Shown: positions 17,179 to 25,916, counted from the first letter of the stretch. The stretch: 64,000 nt of DNA from DLAJ01 sp964655525 (GCA_964655525.1 CAZZNE010000010.1:1-64000); one strand, 5' to 3'. The notes: generated by a model from the letters alone, not told the origin. Program-made: numbers and translations.

Positions 17179-17207
17179 TTGACATATACTTTATTATGTG
17201 TTAGTAT
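17179..17207 (+). promoter_or_regulatory. near-consensus promoter with no long gene behind it
   Basis: TTGACA (17179-17184), 17 bp, then TAGTAT (17202-17207). This is among the best matches to a housekeeping promoter in the window. The transcript would start near 17214 and run through two hairpins (17222-17239 and 17240-17276). Confidence 0.6.
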
Positions 17208-17239
17208 ACAACACATAGAGAGATCCGATTTTGTCGGAT

Positions 17240-17292
17240 AAGAAGGAGTTTCCATGTTTCATGGAAACTCCTTCTTGCTTATGTCTTTATGA
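17240..17292 (+). other. 17-bp perfect hairpin covering a ribosome binding site and a 12-codon frame
   Basis: AAGAAGGAGTTTCCATG (17240-17256) pairs perfectly with 17260-17276 over a 3-nt loop. The left arm holds AAGGAG and, five bases later, ATG (17254). The frame reads MFHGNSFLLMSL and stops at 17292. As no T-run follows, this is not a standard terminator, though it lies 30 bp before the end of the converging HAD gene and might act as one. A small RNA or a hairpin-silenced peptide are the alternatives. Confidence 0.45.
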
Positions 17293-17323
17293 TTAATATT
17301 CAAAATGAATTTTGCGTGCGCGC

Positions 17324-18016
17324 TTATCCCCGGATGATCTCCTCCGCCTCACTTAAGCGCGCAATCTCATATTGTATCGGAAAATCCGCCGTACAGGGAA
17401 CATGCTTCGGGTTATACCAGCAGCGGTCAATGCCCGCATTGACGCCGCCGCGCATATCGCTTGTGAGCGAGTCCCCGATGATGATGGTCTGCTCAGCACA
17501 GTAATGCACAATCCGCTCTGTGGCTTTTATAAAAAATTCTTTTTTCGGTTTGACAAAGCCAAGCTCTTCCGAAATAAATATCTCGTCAAAATAGCGATTT
17601 AAACCGGACAGTTCTATTTTATTACGCTGAATGAACGGGTCTCCGTTTGTCACCGCATACTGCCTTACACCCATTTTTTGGAGCGCTGCGCAAATATCCT
17701 GCGCACCTTCTATCAGCACCGGTTCCTGTGCCAATGCATTCTTATAATGATCGTTGAACCTTTCCGCGTCGATCTCTTCCGCACCGATCGCAGCAAAAAA
17801 CTCCCGAAAACGTGCAAGCTCCAGCTCCTTTTTCGTCACCTCGCCACGCTCCAGCATCTCCCAATACTTTTGATTGATACGGTCATAGACGGCAATCTGC
17901 GCATCAAACGCCTGTCTGCCAAAAAGCTTCAGACCTTCCATGATCCCCCGGCGCTGTGCCGCTTGAAAATCAAGCAGCGTATTGTCAATATCCCAAAGAA
18001 CCGTATCATATCTCAT
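17324..18016 (-). CDS. HAD-superfamily hydrolase, YjjG-type nucleotidase
   Basis: The 230-residue protein begins MRYDTVLWDIDNTLLDF, with the HAD nucleophile and acid Asp9 and Asp11. The motif II threonine is in YAVTNGD, motif III lysine in GFVKPKKEFF and motif IV in IIIGDSLTSDM. The order and the cap of about 80 residues match YjjG/YfnB pyrimidine nucleotidases, which remove phosphate from UMP, dUMP and non-canonical nucleotides. A good ribosome binding site (AGGGAGAAA) supports the ATG at 18016. It is a single gene on the minus strand. Confidence 0.88.
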   Translation of the reverse strand: MRYDTVLWDIDNTLLDFQAAQRRGIMEGLKLFGRQAFDAQIAVYDRINQKYWEMLERGEVTKKELELARFREFFAAIGAEEIDAERFNDHYKNALAQEPVLIEGAQDICAALQKMGVRQYAVTNGDPFIQRNKIELSGLNRYFDEIFISEELGFVKPKKEFFIKATERIVHYCAEQTIIIGDSLTSDMRGGVNAGIDRCWYNPKHVPCTADFPIQYEIARLSEAEEIIRG

Positions 18017-18280
18017 AATATTTCTCCCTCGTTTCCATGTAAATTCCGATCACATTTGTTGATTCTATCCCGCCAAACCCTGCTCAGTCCTATCATTACG
18101 TTTACTTTATCACAGTTCCTTCTTGACCACAATCCGACTGCTCGTCTCTCAATCACCAGTTGATTTTATATCAATTTCACATTCTGCGGTTGAATTTTCC
18201 AAATATATCTCTCTTTTATACAACTTGTATTTGTGTTATGGTAAAATAAGTTTCTACCCACATAACTGGAGAACAATAAA
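18017..18280. other. divergent intergenic region
   Basis: This spacer separates the HAD gene from the XRE gene; with the family B repeat that follows, 336 bp lack a gene. It is AT-rich. Weak -10-like boxes are present near TATGGT (18237-18242) but no convincing promoter. An open frame running through it to the XRE gene has no homology and is not used. Confidence 0.4.
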
Positions 18281-18356
18281 GCGAACAAGTTCGCTTTGCA
18301 AATTTGTGCTTGCGCACAAACTTGCATGTCATGAGAAAGGTATGGTCATTATTATG
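18281..18356 (+). repeat. dispersed leader repeat, family B copy 1
   Basis: Hairpin GCGAAC-AA-GTTCGC, then TTTGCAAATTTGTGC, a hairpin with GCACAAACTTGCA, and a translation start region (ATGAGAAAGG, ATGGTCATT, ATT, ATG). Copy 2 at 53396 has the same blocks in the same order before rsmG. Confidence 0.8.
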
Positions 18357-19238
18357 GAACAAAATTTTAGTATCAATCTGCGCAGACTACGCAAGGAAAA
18401 GGGACTGACACAGGAACAGCTCGCCGACGCGGTCGGTGTGTCCGCACAGGCCGTCAGCAAATGGGAACAGAACGGTTTTCCCGATACGCCGCTCCTACCC
18501 GCCATTGCGGACAGCCTCGACGTATCCATTGACGAGTTATTCGGGCGCAGGGAGGATACTCCCGATATTTTTAATCAAATATTACAATATCTTTCATCAT
18601 TTCCCTCTGAGGAACGGATCCAGCACGCATTTGATTTATGCTGGGCCATATCTGAGTCGATTTTCGGCTTAACACAATATGAGCCGATTAAGGATAGTTT
18701 TCGTCAATCGAATGAACACCAACGTTCCGAGTGTGTATGGAGCAATGGGTTCTCGCAGGCAAAAGTTAATCATACGTTACAATACTTCCTTTTAATTCCG
18801 GAGCCGGAAAACGGCTACGACAGTTTTTTTCCTTACGATGAATGCTATGTAAAGCTTTTTGAAATTCTTGCGTTTCCGGATGCACTGCGCGCATTGTATT
18901 TCCTCACAGAAGCTGCCAATATGCATATGAATTCATTTTTTACGGAGCAGACGCTTGCGCACTCCCTTTCCATAGATGTCACACATGCACGGGAAATTCT
19001 GGAGAAGCTTTTATCCCTTTCCCTGATTGAAAAAGCATCTTTGGATACCGGCGGAAAAAAAGAAGATATCTTTATTTCTGTTACCGGTTGTGATTTTATT
19101 TCTTTTATGACCTTTACCCATATGCTGCTAAACCGTACCCGCCATTTTTGTTATCAAACCTATTCTCGTTCCACCCCTCTTTTCCGCAATGCGACTTATC
19201 GGAATCCTTCCGATGCAGCGAAAAAGGACAGGGATTGA
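18354..19238 (+). CDS. XRE-family transcriptional regulator
   Basis: The protein has 294 residues from the ATG at 18354. The HTH_3 domain lies at about 6-60 (QEQLADAVGVSAQAVSKWE). The middle is helical, and near 205-255 a segment (LSIDVTHAREILEKLLSLSLIEK) resembles a winged-helix of the MarR/PadR type. An in-frame ATG 12 bp upstream (18342) is too close to the ribosome binding site AGAAAGG, so 18354 is preferred, though the site is then 13 bp away. The whole start region belongs to a family B repeat. The target is unknown; the next gene is a second XRE protein. Confidence 0.78.
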   Translation: MEQNFSINLRRLRKEKGLTQEQLADAVGVSAQAVSKWEQNGFPDTPLLPAIADSLDVSIDELFGRREDTPDIFNQILQYLSSFPSEERIQHAFDLCWAISESIFGLTQYEPIKDSFRQSNEHQRSECVWSNGFSQAKVNHTLQYFLLIPEPENGYDSFFPYDECYVKLFEILAFPDALRALYFLTEAANMHMNSFFTEQTLAHSLSIDVTHAREILEKLLSLSLIEKASLDTGGKKEDIFISVTGCDFISFMTFTHMLLNRTRHFCYQTYSRSTPLFRNATYRNPSDAAKKDRD

Positions 19239-19328
19239 AGGATTTTTTGACATCAACCAACAGTTGATATGCGGTTTTTTTGAAATTCAACCAATGTTAT
19301 ATGGACGGTATCTGACTCTTCATGCTAG

Positions 19329-19390
19329 GCTAAAAAAAGAACGCAGCGCGTTCTTTCGAAAGATTTGCATCCGCAAATTTTTCAAGGGCC
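19329..19390 (+). repeat. two-hairpin leader element, possibly a distant family B copy
   Basis: AGAACGC-AGC-GCGTTCT and TTTGC-ATC-CGCAAA stand side by side upstream of the second XRE gene, the same layout as the family B copies but with different sequence. The relation is inferred from layout only. Confidence 0.35.
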
Positions 19391-19452
19391 GGGAAATTTC
19401 CTATAGGATAAGAACGTATTGTAAACATCTCACTCACACACAGGAGGCAGTC

Positions 19453-20259
19453 ATGAAAGAAACCTTCAGCAATAATTTGAAACAATTCCGTAAGCAAAAA
19501 CAACTCAGTCAGGAACAGCTTGCCGAACAGCTCGGAATCACCACGCAGGCAGTCAGCAAGTGGGAATGCAGCCTGTCCTATCCTGATATTGACCTGCTGC
19601 CGCAGCTCGCTGACCTATTCGGCGTCTCCATCGATACATTATTAAGAGGCGACGCTGCATGCGCAGGAACAAATGACAGCACAACAGATCACACCGCCGG
19701 AGGCGATCAGCCGGGCGGAACGGGCGATGCGGCAGGCGGTTCTGCCGCCGAAGAGAGTACTCCCTTCCCGCAGCCCGATCTTCCCGATGACGATGTTCTG
19801 CGCATCGTACAATACCGCGGAAAAACACTGTTACGAAAGGATACTTATGATCCGCACATCCGCATCCCGCTGTCACTGACCTGCGAGCCAAAGACCAAAA
19901 AATTTTTCCATAATAAATCATTCGTTTTTGTCTCTGATTCGAACACAGCGTCTACACCAATTGAAATTTGGGGAAGCGCTGATATTTTCGGCGACCTCAA
20001 CGGTCCCGCCAACATCGGCGCATCCGTTACCTGCTCCGGTGATATCAACGGCACCGTTAACACAGGAATGAACGTAGAATGCTCGGGCGATATCAATGGT
20101 CCCGCCAACGCAGGGAAAAACATCACCTGCGACGGCGATATTAACAGCGATGCTTCCGCAGGCGGTGATCTTTCCTGCAACGGTGACATTAATGGTGATG
20201 CTTCCGCAGGCGGTGATCTTTCCTGCAATGGTGATATTAACGGTGACATTTCATCATAA
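19453..20259 (+). CDS. XRE regulator fused to a 16-residue-repeat beta-helix
   Basis: The protein has 268 residues from the ATG at 19453 (CAGGAGG). The N-terminal HTH_3 domain (about 6-60) is followed by a low-complexity linker rich in Gly, Asp and Thr (75-110) and a beta-rich segment. The C-terminal 90 residues consist of five and a half copies of a 16-residue unit of the form GDINGxxxxGxxxxCx. Such units build bactofilin-like or right-handed beta-helices that polymerise or bind surfaces. Each unit carries one Cys, and the stack of five may bind metal or form a ladder. Fusion of this repeat to a DNA-binding domain is uncommon. The last two units are almost identical at the DNA level. Confidence 0.75.
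   Translation: MKETFSNNLKQFRKQKQLSQEQLAEQLGITTQAVSKWECSLSYPDIDLLPQLADLFGVSIDTLLRGDAACAGTNDSTTDHTAGGDQPGGTGDAAGGSAAEESTPFPQPDLPDDDVLRIVQYRGKTLLRKDTYDPHIRIPLSLTCEPKTKKFFHNKSFVFVSDSNTASTPIEIWGSADIFGDLNGPANIGASVTCSGDINGTVNTGMNVECSGDINGPANAGKNITCDGDINSDASAGGDLSCNGDINGDASAGGDLSCNGDINGDISS
19990..20256 (+). repeat. 48-bp tandem repeat inside the XRE/beta-helix gene
   Basis: Five full 48-bp units and one partial, each coding one 16-residue turn. Units 4 and 5 differ by a few bases, which points to recent slippage or unequal recombination. Copy number may vary between strains. Confidence 0.85.
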
Positions 20260-20276
20260 GGAATTTCCTTTCAAGT

Positions 20277-20372
20277 GAAATACCCCGCAGCAGGCTGACG
20301 GGGTATTCACCCTCGCGGCATTCGCCAAATGTCTGCTACGCAGCCGCTTGGCTCATTGCTCGCGGGAATAAA
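20277..20372 (+). repeat. dispersed structured repeat, family A copy 3
   Basis: Hairpin TACCCCG ... CGGGGTA, then the CCCTCGCGGCATTCGCC core ending CTCGCGGGAATAAA. It follows the XRE/beta-helix gene and differs from copy 2 by one base over the last 70. Confidence 0.9.
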
Positions 20373-20376
20373 ACAG

Positions 20377-20420
20377 GCAGGAAAAACAAATGTCCGCATC
20401 GCGGCGCTTGTTTTTCCTGC
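20377..20420 (-). terminator. intrinsic terminator after the YkgJ gene
   Basis: A 13-bp perfect stem (GCAGGAAAAACAA at 20377-20389 with its complement at 20408-20420). Read on the minus strand it follows the gene end by 5 bp and is followed by TGTTTTATT. Confidence 0.8.
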
Positions 20421-20425
20421 TCATT

Positions 20426-21127
20426 TCATAATTTCATAATATCCGCAAATTCCGGGCGGGCAAGCCGCTCATAAAATTCCCTGTAAAAGCAATCAGGGGT
20501 CACCGATTTGTTCTCCCCGCCGTAAGGCTTTAAGTAAAACGTCTGTAAAATGACAACATTCATAGCGCGCGCCGCCTGATCACTGCCCTCATTGATCATC
20601 CTGCGGGCACGTTTGATAAAATCATGCCATGTGATCAGAAACCTTTGTTTTTCTTTCAGATCCGGCGTATCGATCCATTTATCAATCTTCACCTTCGTTT
20701 TATTCGGCATCGGACATTCTTCGCTCAGAACAAAATAAGTCAGCGTCCCGCCTTCATAATTTCGTCCCAGCGGGAAAATACGACACAAGCCGGGGCGGAA
20801 CGCATGGATGCGGCAGCGCCCGTTTTCATCAAGAAACGTACATGCATCCGTATCCGCGCGCATCACAAGATTCGGCATGATCAGCCCGTCCGACACATGG
20901 AACTCCACGCATGAAGATAGAAGCTGTTCAAATGGCTGCCCTAAGTTTTTCACCAACTGATATGCGTCATAGGGATCAAGCACAATGGACTCTCCCATAC
21001 CACTGCAGCAGCGGGAACAGCCCGCACAGTTATGACAGCCGACCTTTGCCATATCATGAATGCCATACAGCCTGCCGTCCGATATTCGTTTCAGATTTTC
21101 TTCTGCATCCATAAATGCCCCATTCAC
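20426..21127 (-). CDS. YkgJ-family cysteine cluster protein
   Basis: Up to 233 residues. The N-terminal CHNCAGCSRCC and the later CTFLDENGRCRIHAFRPGLCRIFPLG give the eight-cysteine pattern of the YkgJ (CxxCxxxCC) family, thought to bind zinc or an Fe-S cluster. The biochemical role of the family is not known. The start is uncertain: GTG at 21127 has AGGA 8 bases upstream, while an ATG at 21112 (MDAEENL) has only GGGG. It is a single gene divergent from rarA. Confidence 0.8.
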   Translation of the reverse strand: MNGAFMDAEENLKRISDGRLYGIHDMAKVGCHNCAGCSRCCSGMGESIVLDPYDAYQLVKNLGQPFEQLLSSCVEFHVSDGLIMPNLVMRADTDACTFLDENGRCRIHAFRPGLCRIFPLGRNYEGGTLTYFVLSEECPMPNKTKVKIDKWIDTPDLKEKQRFLITWHDFIKRARRMINEGSDQAARAMNVVILQTFYLKPYGGENKSVTPDCFYREFYERLARPEFADIMKL

Positions 21128-21317
21128 ACCGAGGATCCTATCGGCAGCCTTTTGCGCCCTGTCCGCGGAAATCTAAATTTTGTACTTTCTATTTTAATGG
21201 GTACTTCCCGCTCCCCGCAAGCATTTTTTATGAAATCCGTAGAAATGCGTCGCAAAATCAGGTCAAATATGGTATGCTTCTTAAATAAAAGAATGCAAAA
21301 AGGAGCATGGTCATCCG

Positions 21318-22646
21318 ATGGAACAGCTTTCTCTTTTTACAATGGAAACGGGCAATGTCAGAACCTATACCCCATTGGCAAGCAGACTGCGCCCGCAGAC
21401 CTTAGAGGAATACGTGGGTCAGACACATCTGCTCGGCGAGGGGAAAATGCTGCGCCGTCTGATTGACAACGACCAGATTTCCTCCATGATTTTTTGGGGA
21501 CCGCCCGGCGTCGGCAAAACGACGCTTGCGCGCATTCTCGCAGGAAAAACAAAGGCCGATTTTGTGGATTTCAGCGCTGTGACAAGCGGTATCAAAGAGA
21601 TTAAAGAGGTCATGTCGCGCGCCGAAAACAGCCGTCATATGGGAATCCGGACCGTGCTGTTTGTCGATGAGATCCACCGGTTTAACAAAGCGCAGCAGGA
21701 TGCTTTTTTGCCGTATGTGGAAAAAGGAAGCATTATCCTGATCGGCGCGACGACCGAAAATCCGTCCTTCGAGATTAACGCCGCACTCTTGTCCCGCTGC
21801 CGCGTGTTCGTCTTAAAAGCGTTGCAGGAAGAGGATTTAGTCCTCATGCTTAAGCGCGCACTGCAGCATCCGCTCGGCTACGGAAATGAACGCGTAGACA
21901 TCACTACGGAGCAGCTTCATGTCATTGCGCGTTTTGCGAACGGCGATGCGCGCACGGCGTTAAACACACTGGAAACAGCCGTCTTAAACGGAGAGATGAG
22001 TGCGGAAAAAATCACCGTCACGGATGAGAGTCTTTCGCAATGCATCACAAGACGTTCTCTTTTATATGATAAAAACGGCGAAGAACATTATAATATGATT
22101 TCCGCGCTACATAAATCCATGCGGAACAGCGATCCGGACGCGGCGGTTTACTGGCTTTGCCGGATGCTCGACGGCGGCGAGGAACCGCTTTATATTGCCA
22201 GACGGCTCATCCGTTTTGCAAGCGAGGATGTCGGCATGGCAGATCCGCAGGCGCTCCCGCTCGCCGTTGCCGCCTATCAGGCGTGTCATTTTAACGGGAT
22301 GCCCGAATGCGACGTCAATCTGACGCAGGCAGTCGTCTATCTCTCAATGGCGCCGAAATCCAACGCGCTCTATGTCGCATGTGAGCAGGCAAAAAAGGAT
22401 GTAAAGGAGCTTCCGGCCGCACCCGTGCCGCTGCAGATTCGCAATGCGCCGACAAAGCTGATGGCGGACTTAGACTATGGAAAGGGTTATCAATATGCGC
22501 ACGACACCGAGGAAAAGCTGACGAAAATGACCTGTCTGCCTGACGCTCTCGCCGAACGGACCTACTACAAACCGACGACACTGGGAAAAGAGGCCGCTGT
22601 TGCAGCGCGCCTTGCCGAAATCAAGGCGTGGAAGCAGGGCGAATAA
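21318..22646 (+). CDS. rarA: replication-associated recombination protein A
   Basis: This 442-residue AAA+ ATPase has Walker A GPPGVGKTT (61-69), Walker B VLFVDEIHRFNKAQQDA, sensor 1 IGATTENPSFEIN and an arginine finger region LSRCRVF. The C-terminal half (FASEDVGMADPQAL, MPECDVNLTQAVVYLSMAPKSN) is the tetramerisation domain specific to RarA/MgsA/WRNIP1. It acts on stalled replication forks together with SSB. The ribosome binding site AAGGAG lies 13 bp before the ATG, with an out-of-frame ATG between them; the spacing is long. Confidence 0.95.
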   Translation: MEQLSLFTMETGNVRTYTPLASRLRPQTLEEYVGQTHLLGEGKMLRRLIDNDQISSMIFWGPPGVGKTTLARILAGKTKADFVDFSAVTSGIKEIKEVMSRAENSRHMGIRTVLFVDEIHRFNKAQQDAFLPYVEKGSIILIGATTENPSFEINAALLSRCRVFVLKALQEEDLVLMLKRALQHPLGYGNERVDITTEQLHVIARFANGDARTALNTLETAVLNGEMSAEKITVTDESLSQCITRRSLLYDKNGEEHYNMISALHKSMRNSDPDAAVYWLCRMLDGGEEPLYIARRLIRFASEDVGMADPQALPLAVAAYQACHFNGMPECDVNLTQAVVYLSMAPKSNALYVACEQAKKDVKELPAAPVPLQIRNAPTKLMADLDYGKGYQYAHDTEEKLTKMTCLPDALAERTYYKPTTLGKEAAVAARLAEIKAWKQGE

Positions 22647-22757
22647 AAATAGCGGGTAGGACGAACCTATGCCGATCCTACGAAAAAATATGTATCCGAA
22701 TTCATACATGAAACATAGGCGAAACAAAAAGAAACAACATAATTACGGGAGGAAATC

Positions 22758-24518
22758 ATGAACGATCGGGAATATCGCACGGGAGAACTGTTGAAGCGGT
22801 TCCTTCCCTATTATAAAAATCACAAAGCGGTCATGTTCATGGATTTATTCTGCGCATCCCTCACAACAATCTGTGAGCTGGTGCTGCCCATGATCATCCG
22901 CCGGATCACAAACACGGGACTTCAGGAGGCAGCAAGCCTCACCGTGGCACTCATCGGAAAAATGAGCCTTTTATACCTGATCTTAAAGGTCATTGAATGT
23001 CTTGCCAACTACTACATGGCGGATGCAGGACATGTCATGGGCGCCAAAATTGAAACCGACATGAGGCGGGATGCCTACCGCCATTTACAGCAGCTTTCCA
23101 ATACTTACTATAATAACACAAAAGTCGGGCAGATCATGGGACGCATTACCAACGATTTGTTTGATGTGACGGAGTTTGCTCATCACTGTCCCGAAGAATT
23201 TTTCATTGCGGGGATCAAGGCGCTCGTCGCGTTTATCATATTGGCAACCGTCAACATTCCGCTGACCGTGATGGTATTTGTCATCGTCCCCGTGATGGCA
23301 TTCGTCTGCATTAAGCTCAACCGGCGCAGCAGGCGCGCGTTCGCCAAACAGCGCGTGCAGATCGGCGAATTGAATGCAAGCATTGAAGACAGCCTGCTCG
23401 GTCAAAAAGTCGTCAAAGCCTTTACCAATGAGGATATGGAATGCGCAAAATTTGAGACCGGCAATCTGAAGTTTTTGGACATTAAAAAAGAAACCTACAA
23501 GTACATGGCGGCATTTCAAACGTCCACACGCGCGTTTGACGGTCTGATGTACTTAATCGTGATTCTGGCAGGCGGTCTGTTCTTAAACAAAAATCTGATC
23601 ACCGCGGGTGATCTGGTCGCATACACGATGTATGTCTCAACGCTCATTGCCACGATCCGCAGGATCATTGAATTTGCGGAGCAGTTTCAGCGCGGCATGA
23701 CCGGTATTGAGCGCTTTTTGCAGATCATGGACGCCGATATTGAGATCTTTGACGAACCGGACGCTGCCGCCATGCCGAAACCGCAGGGCGAGATTACGTT
23801 TGACCATGTATCGTTTGAATATCCCGACGATCACAACAAAGTATTTCGCAATTTAAATCTGTGTGTGCACCCGGGTGAGAAGCTTGCCATCGTCGGTCCG
23901 TCGGGCGGCGGCAAAACAACGCTCTGCAATCTGATCCCGCGTTTCTATGACGTGACGGAGGGAACCATCCTCATTGACGGCACGGATATCAAGCACTACA
24001 CCTTAAAGAGCCTGCGGGGAAATATCGGTATCGTACAACAGGATGTGTACCTGTTTTCCGGCACGGTAATGGAAAATATTCTGTATGGCGCCCCGGGCGC
24101 CTCCCGCGAGGAAGCGATCGAGGCCGCAAAGCAGGCGGGCGCACATGAATTTGTCAGTGAATTAAAGGACGGCTATGATACCTATGTCGGCGAGCGCGGC
24201 GTCAAGCTCTCCGGCGGTCAGAAGCAGCGCATCAGCATCGCGCGCGTGTTCTTAAAAAATCCGCCCATCATGATTTTGGATGAAGCGACCTCGGCGCTTG
24301 ATAACGAGAGCGAGTTTGCCGTCGCAAAATCCTTAAACAAACTGTCCGAGGGCAGAACGACGATCACGATCGCGCACCGGCTTTCCAGTATCAAAAACTC
24401 CGACCGTATCCTTGTTTTAACGGAAGATGGCATCGTCGAAGAAGGAAGTCATGAGTCGCTGATGGCATTAAAGGGGATGTATTATGAGTTTTACACGATG
24501 GCGGATCGGATGAAATAA
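22758..24518 (+). CDS. ABC exporter, fused membrane and ATPase domains
   Basis: The 586-residue half-transporter has a six-helix membrane domain (about 15-315) and a nucleotide-binding domain with Walker A GPSGGGKTT, signature LSGGQKQRISIARV, Walker B IMILDEATSALDNES and the H-loop IAHRLSS. It belongs to the MsbA/LmrA/McjD-like type and probably works as a homodimer, since no partner half-transporter is adjacent. The substrate is unknown. The ribosome binding site is GGGAGG. The gene is followed by a perfect hairpin at 24517-24541 and a membrane protein gene on the same strand. Confidence 0.92.
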   Translation: MNDREYRTGELLKRFLPYYKNHKAVMFMDLFCASLTTICELVLPMIIRRITNTGLQEAASLTVALIGKMSLLYLILKVIECLANYYMADAGHVMGAKIETDMRRDAYRHLQQLSNTYYNNTKVGQIMGRITNDLFDVTEFAHHCPEEFFIAGIKALVAFIILATVNIPLTVMVFVIVPVMAFVCIKLNRRSRRAFAKQRVQIGELNASIEDSLLGQKVVKAFTNEDMECAKFETGNLKFLDIKKETYKYMAAFQTSTRAFDGLMYLIVILAGGLFLNKNLITAGDLVAYTMYVSTLIATIRRIIEFAEQFQRGMTGIERFLQIMDADIEIFDEPDAAAMPKPQGEITFDHVSFEYPDDHNKVFRNLNLCVHPGEKLAIVGPSGGGKTTLCNLIPRFYDVTEGTILIDGTDIKHYTLKSLRGNIGIVQQDVYLFSGTVMENILYGAPGASREEAIEAAKQAGAHEFVSELKDGYDTYVGERGVKLSGGQKQRISIARVFLKNPPIMILDEATSALDNESEFAVAKSLNKLSEGRTTITIAHRLSSIKNSDRILVLTEDGIVEEGSHESLMALKGMYYEFYTMADRMK

Positions 24519-24541
24519 GAGTTTTGCAAAGCAAAACTCTT
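24517..24541 (+). other. perfect hairpin after the ABC exporter gene
   Basis: AAGAGTTTTGC and its complement flank AAA and overlap the stop codon. It could stop or slow transcription or protect the 3' end. No T-run follows beyond TT, so a normal terminator is doubtful. Confidence 0.5.
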
Positions 24542-24605
24542 ATAAAAATTTCCCTTGGAGATTCTTTCGGTGAATTCAGAATGAAGAAAGATAGTGAGGT
24601 TATTT

Positions 24606-25916
24606 ATGAAACGGATGAAAACATGGTTCAAGAACGGTATCGCATTTTTTATAAGAAAGCCGGTTATTGCTTCCGTTCTTCTTGCATTTATTCTCGGCCT
24701 GGGATATTGTTTCATACTGTATATTCAGTCCCGCATTGCCTCCGGGGATTTCACCTATTTTATCAAGGACTTCATTGAGGTCGCAACAATCGGCACGCTC
24801 GTAGGATTTTTTCTGATCTATCCGCTGATTCTCTCCGTCATGAACCTCGTCATTCTTTTTTTCCCAAAAAAGAGAATGGCGCGTATTGAGCTGATCACGC
24901 TGGCATGGGGCGCTTTCTGTACCGCGATTTATCTGCCCTTTGAGGACGTTTTCTTTTCCGCAGACTGGTATGTGCAGCTTCAAAATGCCGAGCGGCATAC
25001 CCCGATCTTCACACAGACTTTCCCGACGGTCATCTCTCTCGTATGCATCGCGGCTGCGGGGTATCTGGTATTACATTTTGTGCCGCTGAAAAAGCTGCCC
25101 CCGCTTGTGATCGCGTGCAGCTTTGCCGCGCTCTATCTCGGCATGTTTACGGCGGTTCTCTGGACAATCCAATTATGGGGGGAATGGTATCCCATCCTGT
25201 ATTCTGCCAACTGCATTCTTGTTATGCTTAAGCTTATGCAATATAAGATCGGGGAATGGACGGATGTGCAGCAAATCAAAGAGACAGAATCACAGAAAAC
25301 AGATGAGATGCAGGAAACGGCAAGGACTGATACCGCCATATATTCGAACCGGTTCCTTAACGCCTGTCACCATTTCCTGATGAACTCCCGGCACTGGCCC
25401 ATTGCGGGACTCGTGCTGGCATTGCCGCTGCTCGGCATCCTCATCGGTATTCTGGTGTTGTTTGGACAGCAGCCGGACGCTTTCATTAAGGCGTGGACGG
25501 AGACAAGCGACTGGACCCTGTCTGCGCAGACCGCGCCACAGAATCTGATCGTGGACGAGCATTATCTCTGTACCGTGGCAGCAGGCGGACATCGCCGCAT
25601 CGTAAAACCGCTGCGTATGGGGAAACGGCATGGACACGCCGTGATCGTCAACCGGCAGCTTATGATCGCCAACGCCTTCGAGCAGCTTTTGGAGGAACGC
25701 ACACCGCGTTTTCACCGACATGTGCGTCATTTTTATGATACCTACGGTTTTCCGGTTGCAAAGCTCATCCATTCGCGTTATGCGGCAGATGCCGTCTATT
25801 TCATCATGAAGCCGCTTGAATGGCTGTTCCTCATTACATTGTATCTTTTTGACGTAAAACCGGAAAACCGCATTGCCGTACAATATCTGCCGAAGCGGGA
25901 GAATGAAAGGTCATAA
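24606..25916 (+). CDS. polytopic membrane protein, DUF6688-like
   Basis: The protein has 436 residues from the ATG at 24606; GTGAGG lies six bases upstream and is the better choice over the GTG at 24594. It has about seven hydrophobic segments (about 15-40, 55-80, 90-110, 135-160, 165-190, 255-280, and a last one near 400-420). A conserved-looking cytosolic block, DEHYLCTVAAGGHRRIVKP with LLEERTPRFHRHVRHFYDTYG, matches what I remember of DUF6688, known mainly from Clostridia and Bacteroidetes. The role is unknown. His and Arg in the block could form an enzymatic or ligand site. Confidence 0.65.
   Translation: MKRMKTWFKNGIAFFIRKPVIASVLLAFILGLGYCFILYIQSRIASGDFTYFIKDFIEVATIGTLVGFFLIYPLILSVMNLVILFFPKKRMARIELITLAWGAFCTAIYLPFEDVFFSADWYVQLQNAERHTPIFTQTFPTVISLVCIAAAGYLVLHFVPLKKLPPLVIACSFAALYLGMFTAVLWTIQLWGEWYPILYSANCILVMLKLMQYKIGEWTDVQQIKETESQKTDEMQETARTDTAIYSNRFLNACHHFLMNSRHWPIAGLVLALPLLGILIGILVLFGQQPDAFIKAWTETSDWTLSAQTAPQNLIVDEHYLCTVAAGGHRRIVKPLRMGKRHGHAVIVNRQLMIANAFEQLLEERTPRFHRHVRHFYDTYGFPVAKLIHSRYAADAVYFIMKPLEWLFLITLYLFDVKPENRIAVQYLPKRENERS

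Noticed and set aside
19990..20256. Regularly spaced repeats, possibly CRISPR.
   Set aside because: They are in-frame 48-bp tandem units of a protein, without spacers.
12846..20372. Family A copies as part of an insertion sequence.
   Set aside because: No transposase frame, no terminal inverted repeats of usual form and no clear target duplication.
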